Shown here one piece after another: positions 7,483 to 16,009 of a stretch of 64,000 nt of DNA; position 1 is the stretch's first letter; each line of letters opens with the position of its first letter. This DNA comes from Kocuria coralli (GTDB taxonomy: Bacteria > Actinomycetota > Actinomycetes > Actinomycetales > Micrococcaceae). Under the pieces are notes generated by a model, which worked only from the letters and a program-made list of their open reading frames with translations, did not search any database and was not told the origin of the DNA. The DNA lies in assembly GCF_008831305.1 (NCBI RefSeq), contig NZ_ML708613.1, forward strand, positions 157,023 through 221,022, in the 5' to 3' direction. The position numbers and the translations under genes were made by a program.

Positions 7483-8258
7483 GCGTGGGCGCAGAGCCGG
7501 AGGCGACCTCACTGCGCGGTATCGATCTCTCCCGGACGTTCCGCAGCCGCTCCCGGGTGGTGGCCGCCGTGGAGGACGTGGATATCGCCGTGCTCGAAGG
7601 CGAGTCCCTGGGTCTGGTCGGCCCTTCGGGATCCGGCAAATCGACCCTGCTCTCCCTGCTGCTCGGGACGGAGCGCCCCGACCGAGGCGAAGTCCTGTTC
7701 AACGGCGCTCCCCTGGTCGGCCGCCAGCAGTTGCGCGAGGCCCGGCAGGCCGTGCAGTTCATCCCGCAGGATCCAGCCTCCAGCCTGGACCCCCGGCGCA
7801 CCGTCGAACACCAGCTGCGGGAGCCGCTGCGGCGCTTCGGCATCGAGGGCGACCACAAGAGCCTGGTCCAGGATGCTCTGGAGCAGGTCGGACTCGTGAC
7901 GGGGTACCTGGGCAGGCGCGCTCACGAGCTCTCCGGCGGACAGGCCCAGCGCGTCGCCATGGCGCGCGCCCTGGTGACCAGACCCCGGATCCTGCTGGCC
8001 GACGAGGCGGTCAGCGGGCTCGACCTCCCTCTGCGCAATCAGGTGCTGGACCTCCTGAAACAGCTGCACGCCCGGGACGGCCTGGGCCTCCTGTTCATCT
8101 CCCACGACCTCACGGCGATCCACCAGCTGTGTCAGCGCGCCCTGGTGTTCGACCACGGGCGGGTTGTGGAGGAGGGGCCCACCTCCGAACTGTTCTACCG
8201 GCCCGCTCACCCCACGACGCAGGAGCTGGTGGATGCCATTCCGCTCCTACCCGCGTGA
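7479..8258 (+). CDS. ABC transporter ATPase, second subunit (CntF-like)
   Basis: A 259-aa ATPase of the DppF/NikE/CntF group. It has Walker A GPSGSGKST near residue 48, Q-loop FIPQDPASSLDPRR (the SLDP motif is typical of this group), signature ELSGGQAQR, Walker B ILLADEAVSGLD and switch FISHDL. The ATG overlaps the stop of the first ATPase (ATGA) and its own 3' end overlaps the MFS gene by 26 bases, so the operon is tightly coupled. It pairs with the preceding ATPase on the fused permease. Confidence 0.85.
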   Translation: MSVGAEPEATSLRGIDLSRTFRSRSRVVAAVEDVDIAVLEGESLGLVGPSGSGKSTLLSLLLGTERPDRGEVLFNGAPLVGRQQLREARQAVQFIPQDPASSLDPRRTVEHQLREPLRRFGIEGDHKSLVQDALEQVGLVTGYLGRRAHELSGGQAQRVAMARALVTRPRILLADEAVSGLDLPLRNQVLDLLKQLHARDGLGLLFISHDLTAIHQLCQRALVFDHGRVVEEGPTSELFYRPAHPTTQELVDAIPLLPA

Positions 8259-9533
8259 GACCCGCGCCCTGTTGGGGGCGCAACTGATCTTCAACCTCGG
8301 GTTCTACGCGGTGGTTCCGTTCCTCGCGGGAGCCATGGCCTCCGAGTTCGGCATGACCGCCGCGGCGATCGGGATCGTGCTGGGCGCCCGGACCTTCAGC
8401 CAGCAGGGCATGTTCCTGATCGGCGGCCTGCTGGCCGACCGATGGGGAGCCCGCCGGTCCATCCTGGCGGGCTGCCTGGTGCGCATCGCGGGTTACGCGG
8501 TACTGCTCGGGGCCGCAGATTTCACCCTGTTCCTGATCGGGGCGGTGCTCACCGGCGTCGGCGGGGCCTGTTCTCCCCGGCGCTGGAGGCGCAGCTGTCG
8601 CATGCCGACGATCCCACCGGCCCGTCCCGCGGCACGTCGGGGCGCCGTTCGGTGTTCGTGTGGCTGGCGATCATCGGGGAGGTAGGGGCGGTCGTCGGCC
8701 CGGTGCTGGGCTCGGCCCTCCTGGGCTGGGGGCTGGATGCCGCGCTGACCGCCGGTATCGCCGTGTTCAGCGCGGTCACGGTTCTGCTGTGGTGGCGTCT
8801 GCCCGCTGAGCCCCGGCGTCCTCGCCGGCCCGAGAACACCCCCGACGACGGCGCGCCGGAGTCCGGCTGGATACCCGCATGCCTGCGCACCCCGCGGTTC
8901 GTGCTCTTCTGCGCGCTGGTCTCGGTCAACCTGCTGGCCTACAACCAGCTCTACTTCGCGATTCCGGTGGAACTGGAGCGGCGAGGACTGGCCCCCGAAT
9001 GGCTCGGGGCGCTGTTCCTGCTCGCCTCGCTTCTCACCCTGTCCCTCCAGCTGCCGGTGGCGGCCGCTGCGCGCCGGATCGGACCCGGAGCCACACTGGC
9101 GGGCGGATTCGGCTTGGTGGGAGCCGCCTTCGTGGTCCTGGCAGGGCTCTCCGACCACACAGGCGACGGAGCGCCGAGTGCCGTGATGCCCGTGGCCGTC
9201 ACCGTCGCGGTGCTGGTCCTGGGACACATGATGATCACGCCGACCGTCCTCTCGCTGGTCCCCACCTTCATCCCCGCCCGGCACGGGGCCTCCTGCCGTG
9301 GCGCCTATTACGGCCTGGTGGCCACCTGCGGCGGAGTGGCCGTGCTGGCCGGCAACGTCGTCCTGGGCCGGCTGGTGGACGCCGTCGATCTCCACCACTG
9401 GTGGGCGGGGCTGCCCTGGACCCCGCTGGTGCTGCTCGCGCTGCTCTCCGCCGTCGCCCTTCCCTGGGTGCTGCCCGCCGTCCGGGCACCCGAGCCCACC
9501 ACCCAAGAACTCACCGTCTCGTCCTCTCAATGA
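8233..9533 (+). pseudogene. MFS transporter (CntE-like), frameshifted
   Basis: Two overlapping frames encode the halves of one 12-TM major facilitator. The first (from ATG 8233, MPFRSYPRETRALLGAQL) carries the loop 2-3 motif GGLLADRWGARR and runs to about 8567. The rest (LFSPALEAQLS to 9533) is in the frame one base back. Adding one C in GGGGCCTG at 8563-8570 restores a 433-aa protein reading GVGGALFSPALEAQLS. So there is a 1-base deletion in a short C run, either real or a sequencing error. By position it resembles CntE, the MFS that exports the opine metallophore. If the lesion is real, export by this protein is lost. Confidence 0.8.
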
Positions 9534-9563
9534 CGCGCCGTCCCGATACGCGCCGTCCCGATA
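9534..9563 (+). repeat. Tandem 15-bp direct duplication
   Basis: CGCGCCGTCCCGATA occurs twice in immediate succession (9534-9548, 9549-9563), directly after the MFS stop codon and before the binding-protein ribosome site. It looks like a recent slippage duplication in the 83-base spacer. Confidence 0.7.
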
Positions 9564-9616
9564 CTCACTGTCTCCAACGCACTGTCCCCATGACACACCA
9601 CGGAAAGGACCCTCTG

Positions 9617-11146
9617 ATGTCCGCACGATCCTCCCTGTCCTCCCGCCGCGCCACCTCCGCTACGGCGCTGTCGGTCGCCGCTCTGCTGCTGCTCACCGGC
9701 TGCTTCTCCGGCGGCTCCTCCGGTGACGGCAGCACCGACGAAAGGGTCGAGCTGGCCATGCTGCAGCCGCCGCGCTCGGGGCTGTCGCCCTTGAGCGACG
9801 ACGCCTTCAAGCTGTCGCGCTGGTCGACCGCCGAGACGCTCATCCGCCTCGATGAGGAGGGCAACGCCGAGCCCATGCTGGCCACGGAATGGGAACAGGT
9901 CGACGACACCACCTGGTCCTTCACCCTGCGCGACGGCGTCACCTTCCACGACGGGACCGAGATGACCACGGAGAACGTCGTCGAGTCCCTGACCCACGCC
10001 GTGGAGGCGGAGCCGGCCCCGCGCATCCTCGATGGCGTCGAGATGACCGTGACCGCCGACGGCGACAAGGTGCTGGTCACCACGGCCGAGGAGGACCCGC
10101 TGGTGCCGCAGCGTCTGTCCAGCCCGCAGCTTTCGGTCCTCGCCCCGGCCGCCTACGAAGGCGACGCCGTGACGCCGGTCGGTCACGGTACGGGACCCTT
10201 CGAGCTCACCGCCGTGGACGGCACCTCCGGTGCGACCCTGGAGCGCTACGAGGACTACTGGGGCGATCCGGCGACCTCCGCGGGCATCGACGTCTCCTTC
10301 GTCCCCGACGGCACGGCGCGCGCCGCGGCGCTGCGCACCGGTGAGGCCGACGTCGTGGAGGCGGTCCCGGTCGGCCAGGCCGCTCAGGTCGACGAGGAAC
10401 TGCTGGAGGAGGTGCCCATGCCGCGCACCAACACCCTGTACCTCAATACGGAGAAGGGCCCCTTCGCCGACGCCGGCCTGCGGGCGGCGGCCAGGGAGGC
10501 CATCGACCCGCAGTCCATCGTGGACGGCGTCTACGAGAGCCGCGCCGACGTGGCCTCGGGCCTGCTCGGACCTGCCATCCCCTACGCCGCGGAGGGCAGG
10601 GATACCGACACCTATCGCGAACTGCTCGACGGGCGGGCGGAGGCCGGCGACCCGCAGGGGCAGAAGATCACGATCGGGACCTTCACCGACCGCGCGGAGC
10701 TGCCCGAGGTGGCCGTCCAGCTGCAGCAGCAGCTGGAGGCCGCCGGGTTCGAGGTCGAGCTGGAGGTCCGCGAGTACCAGTACATCGAGTCCGATGCCAT
10801 CGACGGGGACTTCGACGCCTTCATCCTTTCCCGCGCCACCGTGCTGGACTCGGGGGATCCGGTGGCCTACATGGTCAGCGACTTCGGCTGCGAGGGCTCC
10901 TTCAACATCTCGCAGTTCTGCTCCGAGACCGTCGAGGCCGCCCTTGACCGGGCGGAGGGGGCGACTCCGGGCGAAGAACGCCAGGAGGCCATCCTGGAGG
11001 CGGAGGCCACGATCCTCGCCGAGGATGCGGCGATCCCCATGCTCCACGAACGCGTCATCCAGGGCGAGCAGGACGGCGTCGAGGGCGCCGCACGCGACCC
11101 GCGCGAGCGCGAGCTCATCACCGCGCAGACCACCCTCGCCCGATGA
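9617..11146 (+). CDS. ABC transporter substrate-binding lipoprotein, family 5 (CntA/NikA-like)
   Basis: A 509-aa extracytoplasmic solute-binding protein anchored by lipid. The signal peptide has an arginine-rich start, hydrophobic ALSVAALLLL and lipobox LLTGC with the lipidated Cys at residue 29. The mature part is SBP_bac_5 (DppA/NikA/CntA): WSFTLRDGVTFHDGTEMT near the N-terminal third and LRAAAREAIDPQSIVDGVY in the middle. The ATG at 9617 follows GGAAAGGA. Its stop overlaps the permease start by 4 bases. Ligand is inferred from context as a metal or metal-opine complex; peptide binding remains possible. Confidence 0.88.
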   Translation: MSARSSLSSRRATSATALSVAALLLLTGCFSGGSSGDGSTDERVELAMLQPPRSGLSPLSDDAFKLSRWSTAETLIRLDEEGNAEPMLATEWEQVDDTTWSFTLRDGVTFHDGTEMTTENVVESLTHAVEAEPAPRILDGVEMTVTADGDKVLVTTAEEDPLVPQRLSSPQLSVLAPAAYEGDAVTPVGHGTGPFELTAVDGTSGATLERYEDYWGDPATSAGIDVSFVPDGTARAAALRTGEADVVEAVPVGQAAQVDEELLEEVPMPRTNTLYLNTEKGPFADAGLRAAAREAIDPQSIVDGVYESRADVASGLLGPAIPYAAEGRDTDTYRELLDGRAEAGDPQGQKITIGTFTDRAELPEVAVQLQQQLEAAGFEVELEVREYQYIESDAIDGDFDAFILSRATVLDSGDPVAYMVSDFGCEGSFNISQFCSETVEAALDRAEGATPGEERQEAILEAEATILAEDAAIPMLHERVIQGEQDGVEGAARDPRERELITAQTTLAR

Positions 11147-12975
11147 GCGGACGGGGGTGGGCCGCGGCCCTGATCTCGCGCGTCGCGGCTTTCGCCGCCG
11201 TGGTGGTGCTCATCGGCTCCCTGCCGTGGCTGTCGGGCAACAGCCCGGAGTACACGATCCTGCGCGCCCGCTACGCCGACCGGGAGGCCACGCCTGAGGT
11301 CCTGGCCCAGATCCGGGGCGAGCTGGGGCTGGACCGCGGCCCGATCGCGGTCTTCGCGGACTGGGCGTCCGGAGTCTTCACGGGGGACTTCGGCACCTCC
11401 TGGATCAGCGGCCGCCCGGTGCTGCCCGGGATGCTCGAGGCGCTGGGGGTCTCCCTGACGCTGATGGGCGCGGCCCTGACGGTGGCCCTGTGCATGGCGG
11501 CGCTGCTGTGCCTGCCCGTCCTGCGGGCGGGGCTGGCAGGGCGTCCGTCGCGCGGCTCGGGTGCGGCCGCGGCCGCCCTCACCGCCCTCCCGGAGTTCCT
11601 TCTGGCCGCGGTGCTGCTGGTGATCGTGGCCGTATGGCTGAACTGGCTTCCTCCCTACGGATGGCGCGGGATCGAGTACGCGATCCTGCCTGCCCTCGCG
11701 CTGGGGCTGCCCGGTGGCGGGCTGATCGGCCGACTGGTGGCCACCGCCGTCGCCGGAGTCTTCACGGAACGGTGGGTGCACACCTGGGCGGTGGCCGGGC
11801 ACTCCCGGGCCCGCATCGCGCTCGCCGTGCTGCATCGCGCCATGAGCGGCGTGGTCGGTCAGGTCGCCCTGGTCGTGGTCGGGCTCACCGGCGGCGCCGT
11901 GGCGGTCGAGGAGGTCTTCGCCGTCCCAGGGCTGGGCCGCGCGCTGCTCGGTGCCGCAGCCTCGCAGGACATCCCCACCCTGCAGGCGGGCGTCCTGCTG
12001 CTGCTCCTGCTCGCCGCGGTCTGCGGCGGGGCGGCGGCACTGATCCGCAGATCGCTGCTCGGTCCGGCCGGCCGGTCGGGACACCTTCCGGTCCCGGGGC
12101 CGCCCCTGAGTCCCCGGCGGACGTGGTGGCTGGTCCCGGCGATCTCGGGTGGGGCTCTCCTGGCGCTGATCGTGGCCGGCCTGATGCGCGACCCCTACGG
12201 CTCCGTGTACGGCAGGCTCCAGTCCCCGTCGTGGGCGCTGCCCCTGGGCGCCGACGCCTCGGGGCGGGACGTCCTGGCCCGCGTGGGCCACGGTGCCGTG
12301 GACACCCTCGGCCTGGCACTGGCTGTGACCGCGGCGTGCCTGGTGATCGGCCTGATCATCGGGCTCACGGGGGCCTGGTCCACCGGCCCGGTCGAAGTCA
12401 CCAACGCGGCGCCGCCCATCATCGCAGGCATCCTCGTGGTGGCCATCTCCGGCCCGTCCGCGGCTGGGGCCGCCGTCGCGGTGACCGCCGTGAGCTGGGC
12501 ACCGCTGGCCGCGCACACCGCCGCCCTGGTCGCGGAGATCTCGGCGAGGCCGTACGTCCGGAGCCTGCCGCAGCTGGGCGTCAGCCGGGCCCGGATCCTG
12601 GTCGGCACCGTCCTCCCGGCGCTCCTGCCCGAGGTGACCCGGCACGCGCTCCTACGGCTGCCGGGCATCGCGCTCGCGCTCGCCGCCCTGGGCTTCCTCG
12701 GTCTCGGACCGCAGCCGCCCGCTCCGGAGTGGGGCCTGCTGCTGGCCGAGGGCATCGGTTACGTGGAACGCGCCCCCTGGACCGTGCTCGGGCCGGCGTG
12801 CGCCCTCGTGCTGGCCTCCGTCCTGGCGGTGTCCCTCTCGAGCGCCGACGGCGGCCGGAACCTGCGCCCGGCCTCGGACCTGCCGGCTCCGGATGCCGAG
12901 CCTGATGACGGGCAGAAGCCCCCTCGCGTGACTGACGGGGCCGGGCAGCATTCGGAGGCGCTGGCCGGGCGGTAG
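11143..12975 (+). CDS. Fused ABC permease (DppB/NikB-type joined to DppC/NikC-type)
   Basis: This 610-aa membrane protein is about twice the usual permease length. The first half (about 1-300) is DppB-like: a periplasmic segment after TM1, a run of TM helices and the EEVFAVPGLGRALL coupling segment near 260. The second half (about 320-590) is DppC-like: SWALPLGADASGRDVLARVGHG, then LVGTVLPALLPEVTRHALLR and GFLGLGPQPPAPEWGLLLAEG, the standard C-type ending. Both heterodimer subunits of a nickel/peptide/opine importer are therefore made as one chain. It is the last gene of the operon and overlaps the binding protein by ATGA. Confidence 0.88.
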   Translation: MSGRGWAAALISRVAAFAAVVVLIGSLPWLSGNSPEYTILRARYADREATPEVLAQIRGELGLDRGPIAVFADWASGVFTGDFGTSWISGRPVLPGMLEALGVSLTLMGAALTVALCMAALLCLPVLRAGLAGRPSRGSGAAAAALTALPEFLLAAVLLVIVAVWLNWLPPYGWRGIEYAILPALALGLPGGGLIGRLVATAVAGVFTERWVHTWAVAGHSRARIALAVLHRAMSGVVGQVALVVVGLTGGAVAVEEVFAVPGLGRALLGAAASQDIPTLQAGVLLLLLLAAVCGGAAALIRRSLLGPAGRSGHLPVPGPPLSPRRTWWLVPAISGGALLALIVAGLMRDPYGSVYGRLQSPSWALPLGADASGRDVLARVGHGAVDTLGLALAVTAACLVIGLIIGLTGAWSTGPVEVTNAAPPIIAGILVVAISGPSAAGAAVAVTAVSWAPLAAHTAALVAEISARPYVRSLPQLGVSRARILVGTVLPALLPEVTRHALLRLPGIALALAALGFLGLGPQPPAPEWGLLLAEGIGYVERAPWTVLGPACALVLASVLAVSLSSADGGRNLRPASDLPAPDAEPDDGQKPPRVTDGAGQHSEALAGR

Positions 12976-12990
12976 TCCTCCACCCTCTGC

Positions 12991-13050
12991 GCCGAGTAGC
13001 GACTTCAGCCGCCCGTCATCTCTGACGGGCGGCTGAAGTCGCATCTCGGC
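12991..13050. terminator. Bidirectional hairpin related to the 2926-2993 palindrome
   Basis: Arms 12991-13018 and 13023-13050 (28 bases, two adjacent mismatches) enclose a TCTC loop. The core GCGACTTCAGCCGCCCGTCA closely resembles the palindrome at 2926-2993. It sits between the fused permease stop (12975) and the convergent symporter stop (13084) and should terminate both. Confidence 0.8.
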
Positions 13051-13083
13051 GGGTTGTTCCTGCCGGTAGCCGGCCGGTTCAGC

Positions 13084-14458
13084 TCATCGCTTGGCGGCGG
13101 TGAGATCCCCGAGCATGAGGGCCTCGGTCCGCGAGGTGTGGAGAGCGTCGATATCGTCCAGGGTCCGGTCCTTGGTCTCGGTGGCCGTCATGGCGGCGGT
13201 ACCCGAGATGAGGCACGCGCAGGAGACCATGATGGCCACGGCGACCCAGTTGGTCCCGTCGCTGCCCGCGAAGAACGACGCCAGGGGAGGCGCGAAACCG
13301 CCCGACAGGGCGAAGCCGATCTGCGTGCCCAGGGCCAGGCCGGTCACGCGGACCCGGGTGGGGAACATCTCCGAGTAGAACGACGGCCAGATGCCATTGG
13401 CCATGGAGTAGAAGAAGCCCGCCAGGACGGCACCCATCAGGAAGATCAGCGTCCAGTTGCCGGAGGTCACCGCCCCCAGGTAGGGGTAGGTCATCACGGC
13501 ACAGCCGATCACTCCGGCGATGAAGACCGGCTTGCGCCCGATGCGGTCCGCGACCATCGCCGCCAGGGGGATCGCTGCCAGGGCCACGCCGTTGGCGAGC
13601 ACCGCCACCAGGAGCATGGTGGAGCGGTCCAGGCCGACGACGGAGGTCCCGTAGGACAGCGCCCACACCTGGAACACGATCAGCACGGTATTGATCAACG
13701 CCACTGCCGCGATGCGGATCACGGCGGCCTTGTGGAAGCGCAGCAGGTGCCCCAGCGGGGTGGCGTGGTCGTCATGGGCCGCCTCCTCCTGGAACTTCGG
13801 GGGCTCCTCGAGCGTCCGGCGGATGATGTAGGCGACCAGGACGACGACGGCGGAGATCCAGAACGGGATCCGCCAGCCCCAGGAGAACAGCTGCTCCTCG
13901 GTCAGGAACACCGTGAGCGGGATGAACACCGCGGTCGCCAGGAGCGTCCCGAACTGGGTGCCCTGAAGCGTCCAGCTGGTGGTCAGGGCCCGGTGCTTCT
14001 CGGTGGAGTGCTCCAAGGAGACCGAGATGGCCGAGGCCTGCTCACCCGAGGCGGACAGGCCCTGGATGACGCGGCAGAGCACCAGGAGGCCCGGCGCGAG
14101 CAGGCCGACCTGGTCGTAGGTTGGGGAGGCACCCGACGATGAAGGTCGCGAAACCCATCATGAACAGGGTGAGCATCATGACGAACCGTCGTCCGTACCG
14201 GTCCCCGAGCGGCCCCATGATCACGGCACCCAGCGGGCGGACCACGTATGCGATGCCCACGGTGGACATGGACAGCAGGATGGCCACTCCGGGAGAGGAA
14301 TCCGGTGGGAAGAACAGGTGGTTGATCACCAGGGCCGCGGCGGTGCCGTAGACCGCGAAGTCGTAGTACTCGAGCGCCGAGCCGACCCAGGCCGCCAGTG
14401 CCGCTTTGCGAGGTGTCTTGTGGGGCTGGCTCGATGCGATTGCGGTGGCATCGCTCAT
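13084..14458 (-). pseudogene. MHS-family metabolite:H+ symporter, frameshifted
   Basis: Two frames encode one MFS transporter of the metabolite:H+ symporter group (shikimate, proline/betaine, citrate and similar). The N-terminal part starts at ATG 14458 behind GGAGGAGG and holds AAWVGSALEYYDFAVYG and GPLGDRYGRR. The remainder, starting around YDQVGLLAPG and LCRVIQGLSASGEQ, is one base out of frame. Removing one T at 14121-14122 (plus strand GGTTGGGG) restores about 457 aa, normal for the family. The second half carries ADRIGRKP and FYSEMFPTRVR. Substrate is unknown. Real mutation versus read error cannot be settled here. Confidence 0.8.
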
Positions 14459-14839
14459 GGGGACCTCCTCCGATCCAAGCCAGTCCGGCATGTCCGCGTC
14501 ATCGCGTGACCTTCGGGATCGGTGATCCACTTCACTGGCCATGTCAGGGTACGGGTCCCTGCCTCGGAGTCCATACGAAACGCAGGCGTTACGTGCGTTG
14601 TCCCCCTCGCACCCCTGCCCTCGAGACCCGTCCGGCGCCGGGGCGGGCGAGCCGCGTCCAAGAAATTGTCAGCAACCTGAGCGTTTCGCGTGACGGATAC
14701 CACGTCAAAAGATAAGTTTACTGAGGGATCGGAGACCGATCCTGCTCCTCAGGAGGTCGCACGGGTGCGGCACCTGCAGGGCATGGCCGCGCTGCGATGA
14801 TTCGGGCGCGGTTTCCCAGCAATGAATTCAGGAGTCATC
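14459..14839. other. Divergent intergenic region, 381 bases
   Basis: No coding region is supported. It holds the promoters for the symporter (minus) and PRC-barrel gene (plus). A stem with GGATCGG (14726-14732) and CCGATCC (14736-14742) around an AGA loop, flanked by CTGAG/CTCAG, may form an RNA hairpin in the PRC-gene leader. An AT-richer stretch at about 14700-14722 could hold the promoter. No known riboswitch was recognised. Confidence 0.4.
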
Positions 14840-15733
14840 ATGGCCAACTTCACCGTTGAAGAGCTCGAGAGCGGCACCGTCTACGACGAGAACGGAGCCA
14901 AGGTCGGTGACGTCGCCCAGCTGTACCTGGACGACGCAACCGGCGAGCCCAACTGGGTCACCGTGAACACCGGTCTCTTCGGCACCAATGAGACCTTCGT
15001 CCCGCTGGATCGGGCGCGCACCAGCAATGGCGAGATCCACGTGCCCTACACCAAGGACTTCATCAAGGACGCCCCCAACCTGGACGCCGATGCGCATATC
15101 GAGGAGAGCGAGGAGCGGGACCTCTACCGGTACTACGGTCTCGACCAAGGCTCCGCCGATGTCGCCGCAGACGCCGAGGGTGCCGGCGGCACCGGTGGTG
15201 AGGCGGCTGCCGCCGGTTTCGGCGATGGCACGGGCGGCCGTCGAGGCGGCCGTGACGTCGAGGACGACCGTGCGGCGAGGGGCCACGACCCGCTGGATGC
15301 TCGTACCGCTCAGGGGGCCGATGGGGACCGCGATCGCAACGCCGCCACGGATGCCGAGTCCATGGTCCGGCATGAGGAGGAGGTCAGAGTCGGCACCGAA
15401 CGCGTGCAGACCGGCCGGGCCCGTCTGCGCAAGCGCGTCGTCAAGGACACCAAGACCGTGACCGTTCCCGTGGAGCGGGAAGAGTTCGAGGTGGTCCGCG
15501 AGCCCGTCGGCGACGGCGAGACGCATGACGGCGGCACCCTGGGCGAGGACGACGTCGAGGTGACGCTCACCGAGCAGCGGCCGGTGGTGGATACCGAGGT
15601 GGTCGCCAAGGAGCGTGTGGGCCTGGGCAAGAACGTCGTCCGCGACCAGGAGCAGGTTCAGGCCGAGGTCGGCCGCGAAGAGGTCGAGGTGGTCCGCGAT
15701 GACCAAGGGGGCCGGGGCGACGAGCGCGCATGA
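14840..15733 (+). CDS. PRC-barrel and DUF2382 stress-type protein
   Basis: A 297-aa cytoplasmic protein. Residues 1 to about 100 form a PRC barrel (TVYDENGAKVGDVAQLYLDD...PNWVTVNTGLFG...FVPLDRA). A Gly/Ala- and charge-rich linker follows. Residues about 175-285 form DUF2382, with RHEEEVRVGTERVQTGRARL and repeated valine-rich charged strands (VTVPVEREEFEVVREPV). This pairing is frequent in actinobacteria and is associated with stress or photosystem-like PRC proteins, but its function is undefined. ATG 14840 is preferred over 14822 because AGGAGT lies just before it. It is monocistronic with a clear terminator. Confidence 0.88.
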   Translation: MANFTVEELESGTVYDENGAKVGDVAQLYLDDATGEPNWVTVNTGLFGTNETFVPLDRARTSNGEIHVPYTKDFIKDAPNLDADAHIEESEERDLYRYYGLDQGSADVAADAEGAGGTGGEAAAAGFGDGTGGRRGGRDVEDDRAARGHDPLDARTAQGADGDRDRNAATDAESMVRHEEEVRVGTERVQTGRARLRKRVVKDTKTVTVPVEREEFEVVREPVGDGETHDGGTLGEDDVEVTLTEQRPVVDTEVVAKERVGLGKNVVRDQEQVQAEVGREEVEVVRDDQGGRGDERA

Positions 15734-15812
15734 CCACGAAGTCCCCGAGTCCCGCCGGTCCGATCCGTGACTGACCGCTAGGGCTCGGGAGCCGGTTCGA
15801 GCCGGCATCCAG

Positions 15813-15851
15813 CTGCGGGGCACCTCGGTGATGGACCGAGGTGCCCCGCAG
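15813..15851 (+). terminator. Intrinsic terminator after PRC-barrel gene
   Basis: Perfect 17-base GC-rich arms (15813-15829 and 15835-15851) surround a 5-base loop, 80 bases past the PRC-barrel stop. There is no long T-run, as is usual for high-GC actinobacteria. Confidence 0.75.
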
Positions 15852-15936
15852 ACCCATGTGCTGAGCAGGGCATCGGTCTCCTCGCATTCGGGAGACGCGG
15901 AGGCGGAGCCTGGCTTCAGAAAGTCCGCCTGAACCC

Positions 15937-15977
15937 TTGACGTTGAGTACAATTTCACCGTGTAATAGCACATTACA
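15937..15977 (+). promoter_or_regulatory. Promoter with palindromic operator upstream of AGCS symporter
   Basis: TTGACG (15937-15942) and TGTAAT (15961-15966), 18 bases apart, make a plausible promoter about 45 bases before the symporter start. The -10 is half of the inverted repeat TGTAATAGCACATTACA (15961-15977), a candidate repressor site. The GntR regulator encoded two genes downstream is the obvious candidate to bind it. Confidence 0.5.
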
Positions 15978-16009
15978 ACTCGGTAACGGAGTACGGCAGG
16001 AGCCGCAGC

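Noticed and set aside
8563..8570. Programmed frameshift in the MFS gene
   Set aside because: There is no slippery heptamer of a known type followed by a structured stimulator, and two further unrelated frameshifts occur nearby, so a mutation or read error is the simpler explanation.
15779..15812. tRNA-like GGTTCGA stretch near 15793
   Set aside because: The flanking bases cannot form acceptor and anticodon stems; it is part of the region leading into a terminator.
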